Source: Capsicum annuum
Taxonomy: Eukaryota > Streptophyta > Magnoliopsida > Solanales > Solanaceae
DNA length: 64,000 nt
Direction of reading: 5' to 3'
Assembly: GCF_002878395.1 (NCBI RefSeq)
Contig: NC_061118.1
Coordinates: forward strand, 85,605,840-85,669,839
Part shown: one piece after another, positions 36,866-47,741 of the stretch
How the letters are laid out: every line of letters starts with the position of its first letter
Numbering within the stretch: the first letter of the stretch is position 1
Notes under the pieces: model-generated
Databases searched by the model: none
What the model saw: the letters and a program-made list of their open reading frames with translations, nothing else
What the model was told of the DNA's origin: nothing
Position numbers and translations under genes: made by a program

Positions 36866-36883
36866 TGGCGCAGTTGCCGGGGA
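36866..36883 (+). other. Primer-binding site of E (tRNA-Asp)
   Basis: TGGCGCAGTTGCCGGGGA matches 17 of 18 bases of the tRNA-Asp complement and is the best-kept primer site in the window. Confidence 0.92.
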
Positions 36884-37008
36884 GTGAAATTTAGTTTTCA
36901 TTTGTGTGGTATTGATTCTTAATTATGGAATATCCATAGTGGTGTATATTTTTTTTGGTTGTTGTTTTTGTTTCCTTCTAGGTGATCTCCATATCATAAA
37001 AAAAAATC

Positions 37009-38109
37009 ATAAGTGACAATGCTAGTAAATCCAGGCTTTTTGGTGGCCCTCTTAAAAACATGGAGCAACTCAATGACGTTGGTCGATCAAGTGTTATCCG
37101 TATCCCACCTACTCATGGGAATGGTATCTTTCATATCACAAGTGTCATGTTGCATATGCTACAAATTAAGGAAGTTTTTGGGGGACAAGCGTATGAGGAC
37201 CCCGATTTGCATTTGAAGAACTTCATCGAAGTGTGTGTACACTTTTGTATTGCACACATAACCCAAGAGTACATGCGGCTTCGTCTCTTCCAATTTTCTC
37301 TAACAAGAGAGGTGGTATTATGGTTTTGATCTCTTCCGGCTGGGTCTATCACTCTATGGGATGAACTCACCATAATCTTCTTTGAACGGTATTTCCCGCC
37401 ATCCAAAATTCTCCAATTGTATGATGAGATCATGAACTTTAGGCAATTGAATGGAGAACCCTTGTACAAAGTGTGGGAGAGGTTCAATGGAAAACTCATG
37501 CAATGTCCGAACAACGAGGTCCTAGAGAAGATACTTCTCCAAATCTTCCACCGGGATCTTAATACACTCAACAAAACTATGGTATACAATGCGGTGGGGG
37601 GGGATCTCTTGTAAAGTTAACTTATCATACGTCTTTAAATTTGCTTGAGGAAGTTACAAAGGAAAATTGGGGATGGTATACCCGGGATGCTGAAGTGATA
37701 AAATGGTCTCCTACTACCACCGTGGTTGACAAGGAACAAAGAAAAAAGGATGAGGAAAAAGAGGAGAATATGGCCAAAATGATGACACAATTAGAGGTTT
37801 TGACAAAACATATGATGGGTGCACCCATAAAGGTGGTAAATGTCGTAGCATCCAAAGCCTAAGATGAAGAAGAAGCCAAGAAGTTTGATGAGGAGATTTG
37901 GTATTTGGTAAATTATTCAGGGGGGGGGGGTTCCCACTCTGCCTATCAAAGGCAAGGTGGGAATCAAGGTTGGACGGACCGTGATTGGAGGGATAGAGAT
38001 TGTGATTATGACCGATATGTTCCCACTCATGAACGGGTGAATAAAAAAATGGTATCACCATCGACCCCGATAAATATAAAACCAAAGATGTCTTGGCAAG
38101 GATTTTGAT
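37009..38109 (+). pseudogene. gag: gag of element E
   Basis: The start codon is probably ATA at 37009-37011 (a decayed ATG), followed in frame by SDNASKSRLFGGPLKN. Then come RIPPTHGNGIFHITSVMLHM, DPDLHLKNFIEVCVHFCIAH, a TGA near 37328, WDELTIIFFERYFPPSKILQ-like capsid segments and EPLYKVWERFNGKLMQCPNN. A run of eight G at about 37594 shifts the frame. The second half has ENMAKMMTQLEVLTKHMMGA and a Gly stretch encoded by a run of about 11 G at 37920, then GGNQGWTDRDWRDRD. It is colinear with gag of F. Confidence 0.87.
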
Positions 38110-39096
38110 GAGAGTGGAAGGAACAGACAAAATGGTACATGAAATGAAAAGCAATTTTTTGCAACTTAATCAAATTGTGGTGTCACACTCCGCCTCTATT
38201 AAGTAATTGGAGAATCAAATCGGGAAAATTTCCACCCAATTAAATGCTATGCCAAAGGGTGGAAAGGAACCAGTAGAAGTTTCTACCACAAAGAAGATTT
38301 GGGTGAAAAATGCCTAAGTTTAAGTCAAAAGAAGTGCCACCACAATCTCAAGAAGAAGAAGATGGAAAGGAACCAGTAGAAGTTGATGAAGAGGTGGTGG
38401 AAAATGAGAAACCACAAAGTGATATGATACCTACAATACAAGTCCCTTCCCCGTTTACGCAAAGGCTTTGAAGAAAAGAGGACGGTGATAAACTCAAGAA
38501 ATTTATGGCCAAGCTTAGTAACTTCTCTATCAATATCCCATTACTTGAAGGGATCCAAAAGGTCTCAGGATATTTTAAGCTCATAAAGAAGTTGATGTCA
38601 AAAAAGAAGCTCATCGAAGGTAACACGATCGAAGTCACCCATAGTTGTAGTGCTATCATGAATAGCGAAATTTCAGAAAAGAAGGAATACCCAGAGCTTT
38701 TACCATCCTTTACACCATTGGAAAACATATGTTTGCGAAAGATCTATGGGACCTCGGTGCGAGTATAAACCTTATGCCTTTTGTAATTTATAAAAAGCTC
38801 AGATTGGACACCCTAACTCCAACATCTATGAGACTTTTAATGATGGATAGGTCTATCAAGAGGCCAGTCGGGAGTTTGTTTGATGTTTTAGTCAAAGTGA
38901 AAAATTTATACTTTTGGCAAACTTCATAGTTTTAGATTGTGAAATAGAGAAAGAGGTTCCCAACATTCTTGGTCGACTTTTCTTCGCCACTGAAAGATAT
39001 ATTATTGACTTAGAGTTGGGTGGAGTTCATGATAACGAGGTCTCTTTTCGAGTATGCAAAACAAAGAAACAACTCATGGAACTTCAAGTGATATAA
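38110..39096 (+). pseudogene. gag linker and protease of E
   Basis: The linker is Lys/Glu-rich with a short coiled coil. The protease part begins LKKFMAKLSNFSINIPLLEG (about 38490), SKKKLIEGNTIEVTHSCSAI, then the active-site region DLWDLGASINLM with D-L-G-A intact (about 38735-38775), LMMDRSIKRPVGSLFDVLVK and IVLDCEIEKEVPNILGRLFF. Frame breaks lie near 38720, 38905 and 38930. Where RT should follow, there are only about 100 bp before the post-pol landmark. Confidence 0.85.
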
Positions 39097-39570
39097 GTAA
39101 TTGATGTTGAAATCAAAGAAGTGAATGATGGGGCCCTTGAGGACCCAACATGAGAAATAAGGAAGACATTGTGCCATGAAGTAAAACAAGGTGCTATGTG
39201 GGAGGCAACCCACAAATCCCACAAGAGTTGCTCGTATCCTTTATTTTCATTTTTGTAAAGTAGATTTTAGTTTTATCAATTGAATAACCCATGCATTTAT
39301 GGTGCTATAGAGTGTGTTGGATGAGCTTGAGAAAAAGAAAGTATGAAATTTTTGCATACCGAACTGAACAGGGGAAATCTATCCAAATGGGAAATAAGTT
39401 GAACAAGAGAAAATAGAGGAGCAGAAATGCCCCCAGTTACCGCGATAGCGGTGACCAATGTATATGCGATCGTGGAACACTGACTGTGATCACAGTCACA
39501 TCAGTCACATCGTGGAACACTAACTATGATCGTGGCGGTGTTTTACCCTGAATTCTTTCAAAGCTAATAA
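39097..39570 (+). other. Pol deletion join and spacer of E
   Basis: After the protease frame ends (about 39095) the sequence reaches ATGTGGGAGGCAACCCACAA (39196-39215), which in A and H comes after integrase. About 4 kb of RT, RNase H and integrase is therefore absent. The spacer carries a patch of ACCGCGATAGCGGT-like words (39430-39540) and then runs straight into the middle of the env-position ORF. Confidence 0.8.
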
Positions 39571-40696
39571 GTAATGGGCCCATGAATTCTATGCCAACCT
39601 TAGTTTAGTGTCTTTCTCAGATCCATCCTACATGACTATCAAGATTTTGGGGAAAGTGGTGGACTTCAGGGTTGAGAAAATCATTTCTATCTATGGGATC
39701 CCAAATGCAAACATGGGTAAGTGTGAAGAAAAAGGATGCGAACTGAGAAGTTTGTTGGCAGAAAGACTGTGCCCCAGGAAGGAAGTTTCATGGGCAGCAA
39801 CCAAGAGTAACGTTCATATGAATTACTTCGCTTACAAGGCTCGGATTTTGTAGAACATAATATGTTGTCGAGTCTCCCCTTATACCCATATTTATGCAGT
39901 CCCAGATTTATGAGATCGGATAGTGCCTTGCATTTAAGATGAAATTTCTTTGGATATTGGCCAGCTTGTGGTTTCTAAAATAAAATTCTTCAAGAACCAA
40001 GGTGGGACACATCTCTTCTTTCCCTCTTTGATTATTGAGATTTTTAAGAGAGCTGGGGTTTATGAATACTCTAGAGATACTTGGTTGCGCCCTAGAATTT
40101 CTATCTATCCTTTGAAAATTAAAGGAGAGGGCGAACCAGGAAAAAATATGAAAAGAAAGATCGATTTGGGAAAGTCAACATATGAGGATCCTGAGTCTTA
40201 TAGGCTATCCACCACTGAGACTCTTGAGGATATAGGAGTTGATATTGCAGCAAATAGGAGCCTCATGTCAGGTCTACCCTAGGGGCCGGAGGATCCCTCC
40301 ACCACCTTCATTCATATATGCCTCAATCCAATTATGAGGAGTACTGAGGGGAGAAAAAAAAGGTAGGGAGCTACCATTGCTAGGCTTGAGAGAGACCATT
40401 CATCCTTGTCAGAGTTACATCGTGATCTCTGGATTACACATAAGAAGATGGTGAAAAGGGAAAAGAAGAGAGATAAGTTTTTTAGCAAGATATGGAAAAG
40501 GGTTAAGGGCCTATGAAAAGTCCTAAAACTCCATAATAGAATTCTTTCCTCTTGAGTGGAGAGTGATGATGAGGCGCCAACCGAGAGGTCAAGTCATGAG
40601 AATACCGATGATGGTTTAGAGTCTATAGACAAAGCAGTTCTTAATGTGGTTTTAGGGAGCACCCTTATCTCTTATTATGCTTTATTATTTATGTAG
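39571..40696 (+). pseudogene. Env-position ORF of E, N-terminally truncated
   Basis: The readable part starts HEFYANLSLVSF (about 39575), then TIKILGKVVDFRVEKIISI, ATKSNVHMNYFAYKARIL (about 39798-39850), SLDIGQLVVSKIKFFKNQ and LFFPSLIIEIFKRAGVYE (39950-40070), followed by a Lys/Glu-rich part and a degraded coiled coil; the stop is at 40694-40696. It belongs to the same putative plant transposon protein family as the copies in A, F and G. The N-terminal part and the acceptor site seen in F are missing. Two or more frame breaks. Confidence 0.75.
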
Positions 40697-42531
40697 TGAG
40701 GATACTATTAGCTAATTAGTTGGGGTGCCTGTCTCTGTATTCATTTAATTTGTGCCTGTATTATTGATATTTCTTGATGTTTTTATATTCTTTTGAAAGT
40801 TTTTTATTTTTATTTGGGTTGTAATATTCTGGTGCTTTGGTGGTGCCCACATTTACATGGATTGGCTATTGTGTTTCATTGTTAGATTTTTGCATTATCT
40901 TTATTTTATTTGTGATGATATCCAATAAGCATTTACCTCGGATAGATTGAGTGATGACATTTTTAAGGAAAAAATGTCTTGATTAGGCTTTGAGTCTTGG
41001 ATGCATGGGAAGTTTGAGTAACTGTAGCATCATAGTCATAAATGCAACAAAAATTTGAGTACCTTTGGCATTTTGGGATTTAGAATCACACTTGTACCTA
41101 TGTCAAAGTATGAACAACCATATAGTTTTTCTATGTAAAAGCCAAAATGTGAGACAATGGCTTATGTTGGTACTTTAGTTAGCAAATTGTGTATTGTGCA
41201 AATGAAAATAAAACACCCCCCTCAGTCCAAAAATTTCTCAAAAAATTCAAGGAAACGGATGTGAGCAACCTTGTATCGACACTTTTTCTATTTTTGTGAC
41301 TCCAAAATTTTTAGCTTGTAAAAATTGGTAGATACGCCATGTTTGTCTCTAATGGAAAGGGCAATTGAGTTTTCTTATCGAATTTGCATGCCATATGGGG
41401 TGACCTTATTTGTCCAAATCTCATGTGTACTTATACCATCTAGAACTTGCCCCATTAGTCTCTCAACGCTTATTTTGATTGTACTTGGTTGGGGAGATGA
41501 TCTTAGGCTATCTTTGTGATATTAGAAGTCTACTTTTGCTTAAAAAGCCTACCCTTGCATAGTTGTTATCCCTAGTCACCCACTTTGAGCCTTTGGACTT
41601 TTCTATGGCAAACATATTGCAAGCCGTGAGCATTTCAATTTTTATTCCTCTTTTGAACCCTACCCTCCTTGAACTTAAATTTACAACTTGAGGCTAAAAG
41701 CCTAAGCTGGGGATGGTGATGATTGAAAAAGGTAATTTGTACATGAAGTTGTAAGTGAGTGCCTATGAGCTTAAGTATTGAAAAAAATAAATAAGAAAAA
41801 GGAAAAGATACAACAAAAGAAAGAGAAGCACAAAGGGTGCAATAAAAAATGAGGAAATAAAAAATGGGCACATGTGTAGAGAATAAAAACAAAAGAAGTG
41901 GCCCATTATTAAAGTTGGATGGAATAGTATGATGTAGATGTTCAAGAAGAGTATAGCCATGTTGTTCCGAAGATATCCTATCCTACCCCAAACCTATGTT
42001 ACAAGCTCCAAAAGCCCTTCTTGATTTCCAACCAAGTATTTCATAGTAGAGGTGATTGAAAATAGGGGCAAGCCTATGGCATGGTTCTTGTTGTCATTGA
42101 GAGTTCTTGAGAGAGAGAGAGAGTGTTTTAGACTTAAATTCCTTGTTGCATAATTGATGACTTGGTGTGTAGAATTTTCTTTCTTGTGAGGAGGCATGTA
42201 AACAAGTTGAGGTGGGTGAGTTTTTCATCTCCCGCAAAATAAGGAAAAAATAAGTATAATGTAATTAAGGTCAAAGGCGAGTCATTTTTAAAGTATTATT
42301 GATTGTTGCATGGTTTCTCTTTAAAGTCTCTTACATCCTTGAAAAATTATATTTTATGTTGAGGGGTGTCGTGAAAATAGTTTTCCCATGTTTGAAGAGC
42401 TAATTTATGGTATTAACTAGGATTAAAGTCATTATGATCATTGGGTCATTCAATTTGGGCATAAATATGCATAGTCTTATAGTAAGAAGTAGTGTTTCTT
42501 GGGGACAAGCAAAGTTTTAAGTTGGGGATGT
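40697..42531 (+). other. 3' untranslated region and polypurine tract of E
   Basis: No conserved coding frame. Its reverse complement matches G 22268-24142 and F 1-914. A GA microsatellite lies at 42110-42123. The polypurine end AAGTTGGGGATGT (about 42519-42531) adjoins the 3' LTR. Confidence 0.75.
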
Positions 42532-43904
42532 TGATGAGTGGTGAATTTACCACTCACTTAAACTTATCATTCATTCATACTACTATGATTTTGAAGTCTT
42601 AAATAAGACAATATTGTGATTAAATGCACTAATTTCCATATTTTGTAGGCATATAGGTGATGAGATAGAAGGATGTGGAATTGGGCTAAAAAGGAACAAA
42701 GAGGAGGATAAAAATGCAAAGCTAAAGGACCATGTACAAAATGAGGCTCAGTTACTGCAATCGCAGTCTGAGAGTTGCGATTGCGGTTAGTCAAGAAGGT
42801 CAGCAACCGCTATTGCAGCAATACGGGATTAGTCCCAGGGGCAGTTCTATAATATTTAGCAGCCGACCCTAAATCCCTTAAAATCCTAATACCTTTTTGA
42901 ATTTTGGGCATTCTATAAACTAACAATATTTTAAATTTGAAGTTGAAACCCTAAATTGGGCAAGAATTGTTATTTGATTTAGAGATCTTGATTTTAGTAA
43001 TTTCCTGAAGAATGGATTCTTTGCCCAACCCTTATGGTATACTTTTCTCTCCTTTCATCATGAGTAGCTAAATTTCATTGTCTTGGGATTATGTCGAACT
43101 AAGGTAAAATTAGTTGTGGGTTGTGATCTTTTTGTGTATATGCTAGCTGGTTAATGACGGGTTCTATTATTTTTTAATTTAATTGGTTGAGATTTGTGGG
43201 TGAAATCCCAAATACTCAAAATGGGTTTGTGGGTGAAATTTCCAAACTCTCGAAAGCTCAAACCATCCTTGAGAGAGGGGTATGGGTGAACATTTATAAT
43301 CCACATCATCCTTGAAAGAGGGATGTGGTAACCAAGGTAATAGTATATAATTGATGGGTTTAGTTTGCTAATTCTCACTATCTTAGACATAAGAGTGATT
43401 ATGACGTTGACTATACCTTGGATATTTTCCTAGAACTAGGGATACCCAATTGAGGTAATAGGTGAATATAATTAACACACTTGTTAGGTATTTGAAAGGT
43501 TCAATAAGTGAAATTCTTGAGGTTTTGTTGACAAGCTAGCCTCAAGGATCCTAAACCTACCATATTGTTAACAACTAGCATATGCACCGAATCTAGTTAT
43601 ACCCATATCTAATTTTCCCTAAGGTAGACATAATCCCAAGATTCTTTATATATCAAATTAAATTACAATTTTTGTGTAGTTTGTGGAGTTGAGTTACTAT
43701 TGACACACTCTCCTAAAACTAAAACCCTCTATTTTAAATTATGCCTTTTACTTTATTTGCACTATGGGTATTTGCTTAGTGAGTTTGAGACCCATAAGAC
43801 TATAATTATAATTTCCACTCCTTGTGGATTCGACCTCAACAAAATATAAGATATTGATAATGATCATCCTCTACTACTTTATATGGTATAGGTGAGTGTT
43901 ATCA
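42532..43904 (+). repeat. 3' LTR of element E
   Basis: It starts TGATGAGTGGTGAATTTACC and ends GTGTTATCA, followed by the right target duplication AACAT (43905-43909). Its palindromic patch (42750-42830) is shorter than in the 5' LTR. Confidence 0.9.
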
Positions 43905-43909
43905 AACAT

Positions 43910-44400
43910 TCATGGATTTGATAAATAGGATCTTCAGTCAGTTTCTAGACTTGTTCGTGATTGTCGTTATTGATGATATTTTGATATATTCTAAGAGTAA
44001 GGAGGATCATACTGACTACCTCTGCACTGTATTGTAGACCATGAAAGATTAGCAGTTGTATGCTAAGTTCTCCAAATATGAATTCTTGTTGAGCGCTGCT
44101 GCCTTTTTAGTTCATGTTGTGTCTAGTGAATGGATCATGGTGGATCCTAAAAAAATTGTTATGCTTAAGAAGTGGCCTAGACCCACGATTCCAACCAATA
44201 TTCTGAGATTCTTAGGTCTAGCCAGTTATTATAGGAGGTTCGTAGAAAGTTTTTGTTCTATTGGTGCCCCATTGACCAAATTAACTCAGAAGAAGCTAAA
44301 GTTCTTATGGTCTGATGCTTGCGAGGGTAGTTTTGAAAAACAGGAAGATAACTTGACTTAGCTCCAGTTTTAACTCTACCTGAAGACAAGGATGGTTTCA
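43910..44400 (+). pseudogene. Reverse transcriptase of D, 3' part
   Basis: It continues the frame broken at 35513: FMDLINRIFSQFLDLFVIVV, then the catalytic box VIDDILIYSKSKEDH with both aspartates (about 43961-44005), FSKYEFLLSAAAFLVHVVSS and ILRFLGLASYYRRFVESF (about 44200-44255). Stops at about 44035 and 44050 precede the clean frame at 44056-44361. Confidence 0.88.
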
Positions 44401-44866
44401 TCATCTATTGTAATGCGTCTTGAGTTGGTTTGGGTTGTATTATAATGTAGCATGGAAGGTGGTTGCTTATGCCTTTAAACAGTTAAAGGTTCATGAGAAG
44501 AATTACCCAAATCGTGACTTGGAGTTATTGGTTGTGGTGTTCATATTAAAAATCTGGTATCACTATTTGTATGGAGTACATATGGATATCTTTTCTGATC
44601 ATAAGAGCCTGCAGTACGTCTTCACTCAGAAAGAGCTTAATCTAAGGCAAAAAAGATGGCTTGAGTTACTAAAGAACTATGATATGAGTCTTTACTACCA
44701 TCTAGGTAAGGAAAACATAGTTGCTGATGCTTATAGTAGGTTATCCATGAGGAGTCTAGATCACATGGACAAGGATAAGCAGGAATTAGTGAAGGATATT
44801 CACCGTTTGGATAATCTTGAAGTTCGTGTATTGGATTCTAAGGATGGTGGTGTGTTTGTTCAATAG
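44401..44866 (+). pseudogene. RNase H of D
   Basis: After a degraded YCNAS start (about 44408), the frame 44420-44866 reads [60 protein letters not shown] and [10 protein letters not shown], the order of Tekay/Del RNase H. The DHKSL block is intact. Confidence 0.87.
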
Positions 44867-46110
44867 GTGGCGCAATCATCTCTTTGTTTGGAAATAAAGG
44901 AGAAATAGTATTAGACCCTCTCTTGATGAGAATTAAAGATAATATGGGTAAGGAGAAGGCGATGGCCTTTGAGATAGGTGGTGATGGTATCTTGAGGTAC
45001 CAAGAAAGTTTGTGTGTTCCCGATGTGGATGAGTTGCGAGGAAATATTTTGGTTGAGGCCCACGAATCATGGTATATGGTTCATCCCGGTTCAAAAAGAT
45101 ATATCATGATCTCAAGGATGTGTATTAGTGGAATAATATGAAGCGTGATATAGCCAACTTTGTGGCTAAGTGTATGGTATGTCAGCAAGTGAAGGTGAAG
45201 CACATGAGGTCCAATGGGCTAATTCAAGAAATTGAATTTCTGGTGTGGAAATAGGAGATAATTAATATGGATTTCATTACTAGTCTTCCACAGTTGCAGA
45301 ATCTGTGTGACTCCATTTGGGTCATCATGGGTAGGATGACTAAGTCTGCTCAATTTTTGCCAGTGAGGACTAATTATTCTGCAGAGGACTATGCGAAGTT
45401 GTTCCTTTAGGAGGTTGTAAAGTTGCATTGTGCACCTGTCTTGATCACTTAGGATCGTGGTATTCAATTTTCATCATATTTCTAGCGTTGTTTTCAGCGT
45501 GTTCTGGGGACTAATATGAGTCTTAGTACTGCTTTCCACCTGCAGTTGGGTGAGAAAGTAGAAAGGACTATTCAGACATTGAAAGATATGTTGCGAGCTT
45601 GTGTAATTGATTTTGGAGGTAGTTAGTATGACCACTTGCCTCTCATCAAATTTTCGTATAACAATAGTTACCATTCTAGCATTGCTCTATTTGAGACATT
45701 GTACGGTAAGAGGTGTAGGACTCCTATTAGGTGGTTCGAGGTTTGTGAGATGGATATGTTTAGCCTAGATTTGGTTCACCAATCTATGAAGAAGGTGAAA
45801 GTGATTCGGATAGGCTTAAGACCGCCCAAAGTCACCAAAATTCCTATGCGGACATAAGGCAAAGGGACTTGGAATTCGAGGTTAGAAATTGGATGTTCTT
45901 GAAGGTATCTCCCATGAAGGGAGTGATGCAATTTGAAAAAAAAAGAAAGCCCAGTCCATGATATGTTTGCCCATAATTAGTTTTGAGAAGAGTTGGTAAT
46001 GTTGCATATGAGTTAGATTATCCCTCTAACATAAGTTCCATTCATCTGGTATTCAATATGTCCATATTACAGAAATATGTGGTTGATCTTTCGTTGGTTA
46101 TACCCTTGGA
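44867..46110 (+). pseudogene. Integrase of D
   Basis: A VPDVDELRGNILVEAHESWY and HPGSKRY segment (about 45020-45100) and KCMVCQQVK (about 45170) form the zinc finger. The core continues with INMDFITSLPQLQN (about 45262), a degraded second acidic block near 45450, and FSYNNSYHSSIALFETLYGK (45650-45710). The C-terminal RRVGNVAYELDYPSNISSIH (about 45985-46045) follows. Stops occur at about 45140, 45255, 45410 and 45625. Confidence 0.86.
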
Positions 46111-46320
46111 AAACATTGGTATTTCGGATTCTTTGTCCTATGAAGAGGTCCTGATAGGAATCTTGGATCGTCAAGTTCATCGGTTATGAACAAAAGATGT
46201 GGCTTCGGTAAAGGTTTTATGGCAGAACTAAAAGTTCAAGGAAGCTACTTAGGAAGCCGAGGAGGACATAAAGTTCAAGTATCCATTCCTATTCCCGATT
46301 TTGGATATTTGTGGTTGAGA
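46111..46320 (+). pseudogene. Chromodomain of D
   Basis: SLSYEEVLIGILDRQVHRL (46132-46188) is followed after a TGA by segments corresponding to a KEVASVKVLW motif (about 46192-46220) and an EEDIKFKYPF motif (about 46260-46290). This is the C-terminal chromodomain of Tekay/Del integrases, thought to guide insertion to heterochromatin. Confidence 0.8.
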
Positions 46321-46447
46321 AATATATTGTTCTTAATAATTTTGTTTTCTGTCTTAAAGGTAAGAGTAGAGATGTTTGGGGGTTTAATCGTGCTAGTCAA
46401 TGCCTTGTCCCATCATTTAAGGATGAATGATCCTAAGGGTGGGAGAC

Positions 46448-46500
46448 TGAAATGCCCCTACCTTGTACTCAATGATTAGATATCATACTAAACTATCATG
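46448..46500 (+). repeat. Start of the 3' LTR of D, truncated
   Basis: A purine-rich tract (AAGGGTGGGAGAC, 46435-46447) is followed by TGAAATGCCCCTACCTTGTA. After about 50 bp the sequence changes to Athila LTR of element H. Confidence 0.65.
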
Positions 46501-46808
46501 ATCCCTTGTACACTTTGCCCTTAGGTAGACATAATCCCAAGATTCCTCCTAAATTGCTATTTAAAACAAAAAGTGTTATTGTAGTGTGTTGCTGAATCGG
46601 GATTGATAAAATCTAACTCTTAACTAAATCCCCCATTTTACATTATATTTTTCACATTTTATGCACTTCGGGTATCTCTTTTAGTAATTAGAGCACCCAT
46701 AAGATTTGAAGTTTAAAATTCACTCCTCATGGATTTGACCTCAATTAGAATTGAGCTATTGACAACGACCGACCTATACTACTTCATGTGGTACGGATGA
46801 ACGTTACA
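46501..46808 (+). repeat. 5' LTR of element H, last 300 bp only
   Basis: From CCTTAGGTAGACATAATCCC onward it aligns with the last part of the E LTR (from about 36575), ending GAACGTTACA. The first ~1.05 kb of the LTR, including its promoter, is missing. Confidence 0.75.
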
Positions 46809-46812
46809 AAAA

Positions 46813-46830
46813 TGGCATCGTTGTCGGAGA
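46813..46830 (+). other. Primer-binding site of H (tRNA-Asp)
   Basis: TGGCATCGTTGTCGGAGA matches 15 of 18 bases of the tRNA-Asp complement and shares the CAT variant with F. Confidence 0.82.
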
Positions 46831-46953
46831 GTGAAATTTAGATATCACTTGTGTGGTGTGATTTTTACTTGGGTATACCCGTGGTGATTTTGATGTACTT
46901 TCTTTGTTACCTTTTATTTTTGATTACGTAATCATTATTCTTTCCACATAATC

Positions 46954-47741
46954 ATGAGTCAATACGGCTTGGGTTATCTTGACACCAAAGATCATAAGAG
47001 GGCTATTCGCATTCCCCTCCCCCCACCAAAGGAAATGGAGTATTTTATGTCACAAGTGTAATGATACAATTGCTTTATTTAAAGAGACTTTTTGGGGGAC
47101 AAGCCCATGGGGACCTAAATTTGCACTTGATGAATTTTGTAGAAGTTTGCGATCCTTTCAATATTGCACACATATCCTAAGAGTCTATCCGATTGCGCCT
47201 TTTCCAATTCTCTCTAATGGGAAAGGCATGCTATGGCTAAGATCTTTACCCTCTGGTTCCATCACCTAATGGATAAATCTTAAGGAGGCCTACTTAAGTC
47301 AATACTTCCCACATTCAAAGATGTTACAATTATGGATAAAATTGTTAATTTTTGCTAATCCCATGAAGAACCATGGTACAAAGCTTGGGGAAGATTCAAG
47401 GAGAAGCTCTTGAAATTCCCTAACCATGAGATGCCATAGAAGATACTTCTCCAAATCTTCTATAGGGCATTGGACCAACTAAATAAAGCCATACTGGACA
47501 ATGCATCATCTGGTGGATGGTTCATTAAATCTCCATATTGGGTTGCATAAAAAGTATTGGATCAAGTGGCAATTTCGTCTAGGGGTTGAGACATGAAGGA
47601 TGCTGAAGTGGCCGTGGGGGCTCCCTCCTCATCCTTTGTGGGCCAAGATAATAAATGTGAAGAGAAGGAGAAAGATATGAATATGGTGAACATAATGTCA
47701 TACCTTGAGATCCTAATTAAACAAATGTTGGGATTTGACAG
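46954..47741 (+). pseudogene. gag: gag of H, first part
   Basis: ATG at 46954 opens MSQYGLGYLDTKDHKRAIRI, with the family's RIPxPPxxNxMEYF region, and stops after MSQV at about 47058. Capsid pieces continue in other frames: GGQAHGDLNLHLMNFVEV-like text near 47095-47150 and FPHSKMLQL-like text near 47300. A helix with NMVNIMSYLEILIKQMLGF reaches 47736, after which an insertion starts. Confidence 0.75.

Larger units (their letters stand above)
35514..43904 (+). mobile_element. Element E: pol-less Athila-like retrotransposon inside D
   Basis: LTRs of 1349 and 1373 bp (start TGATGAGTGGTGAATTTA), a tRNA-Asp primer site one base off perfect, gag, protease, then directly the post-pol landmark, spacer with palindromic words, a truncated env-position ORF, 3' UTR and polypurine tract. 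RT, RNase H and integrase are absent with the same join as in F. It has a 5-bp target duplication (one mismatch) in RT of D. It must have moved using enzymes from another element. Confidence 0.9.
30822..46500 (+). mobile_element. Element D: chromovirus of the Tekay/Del type, split by element E
   Basis: A 5' LTR of about 2.25 kb is followed by a tRNA-iMet primer site, gag with a zinc knuckle, protease, RT, RNase H, integrase and a C-terminal chromodomain, and by a polypurine tract and the first ~50 bp of a 3' LTR. Element E sits inside the RT (35514-43904). The first ten bases of the two LTRs (TAAAGCGCCC and TGAAATGCCC) differ only by transitions. The 3' LTR is cut off by element H at about 46500. 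All genes are broken. Confidence 0.82.

Noticed and set aside
37131..37589. Minus-strand frame of 152 codons, one of the longest in the area
   Set aside because: Antisense to the conserved capsid part of E gag; open only because of codon bias on the other strand.
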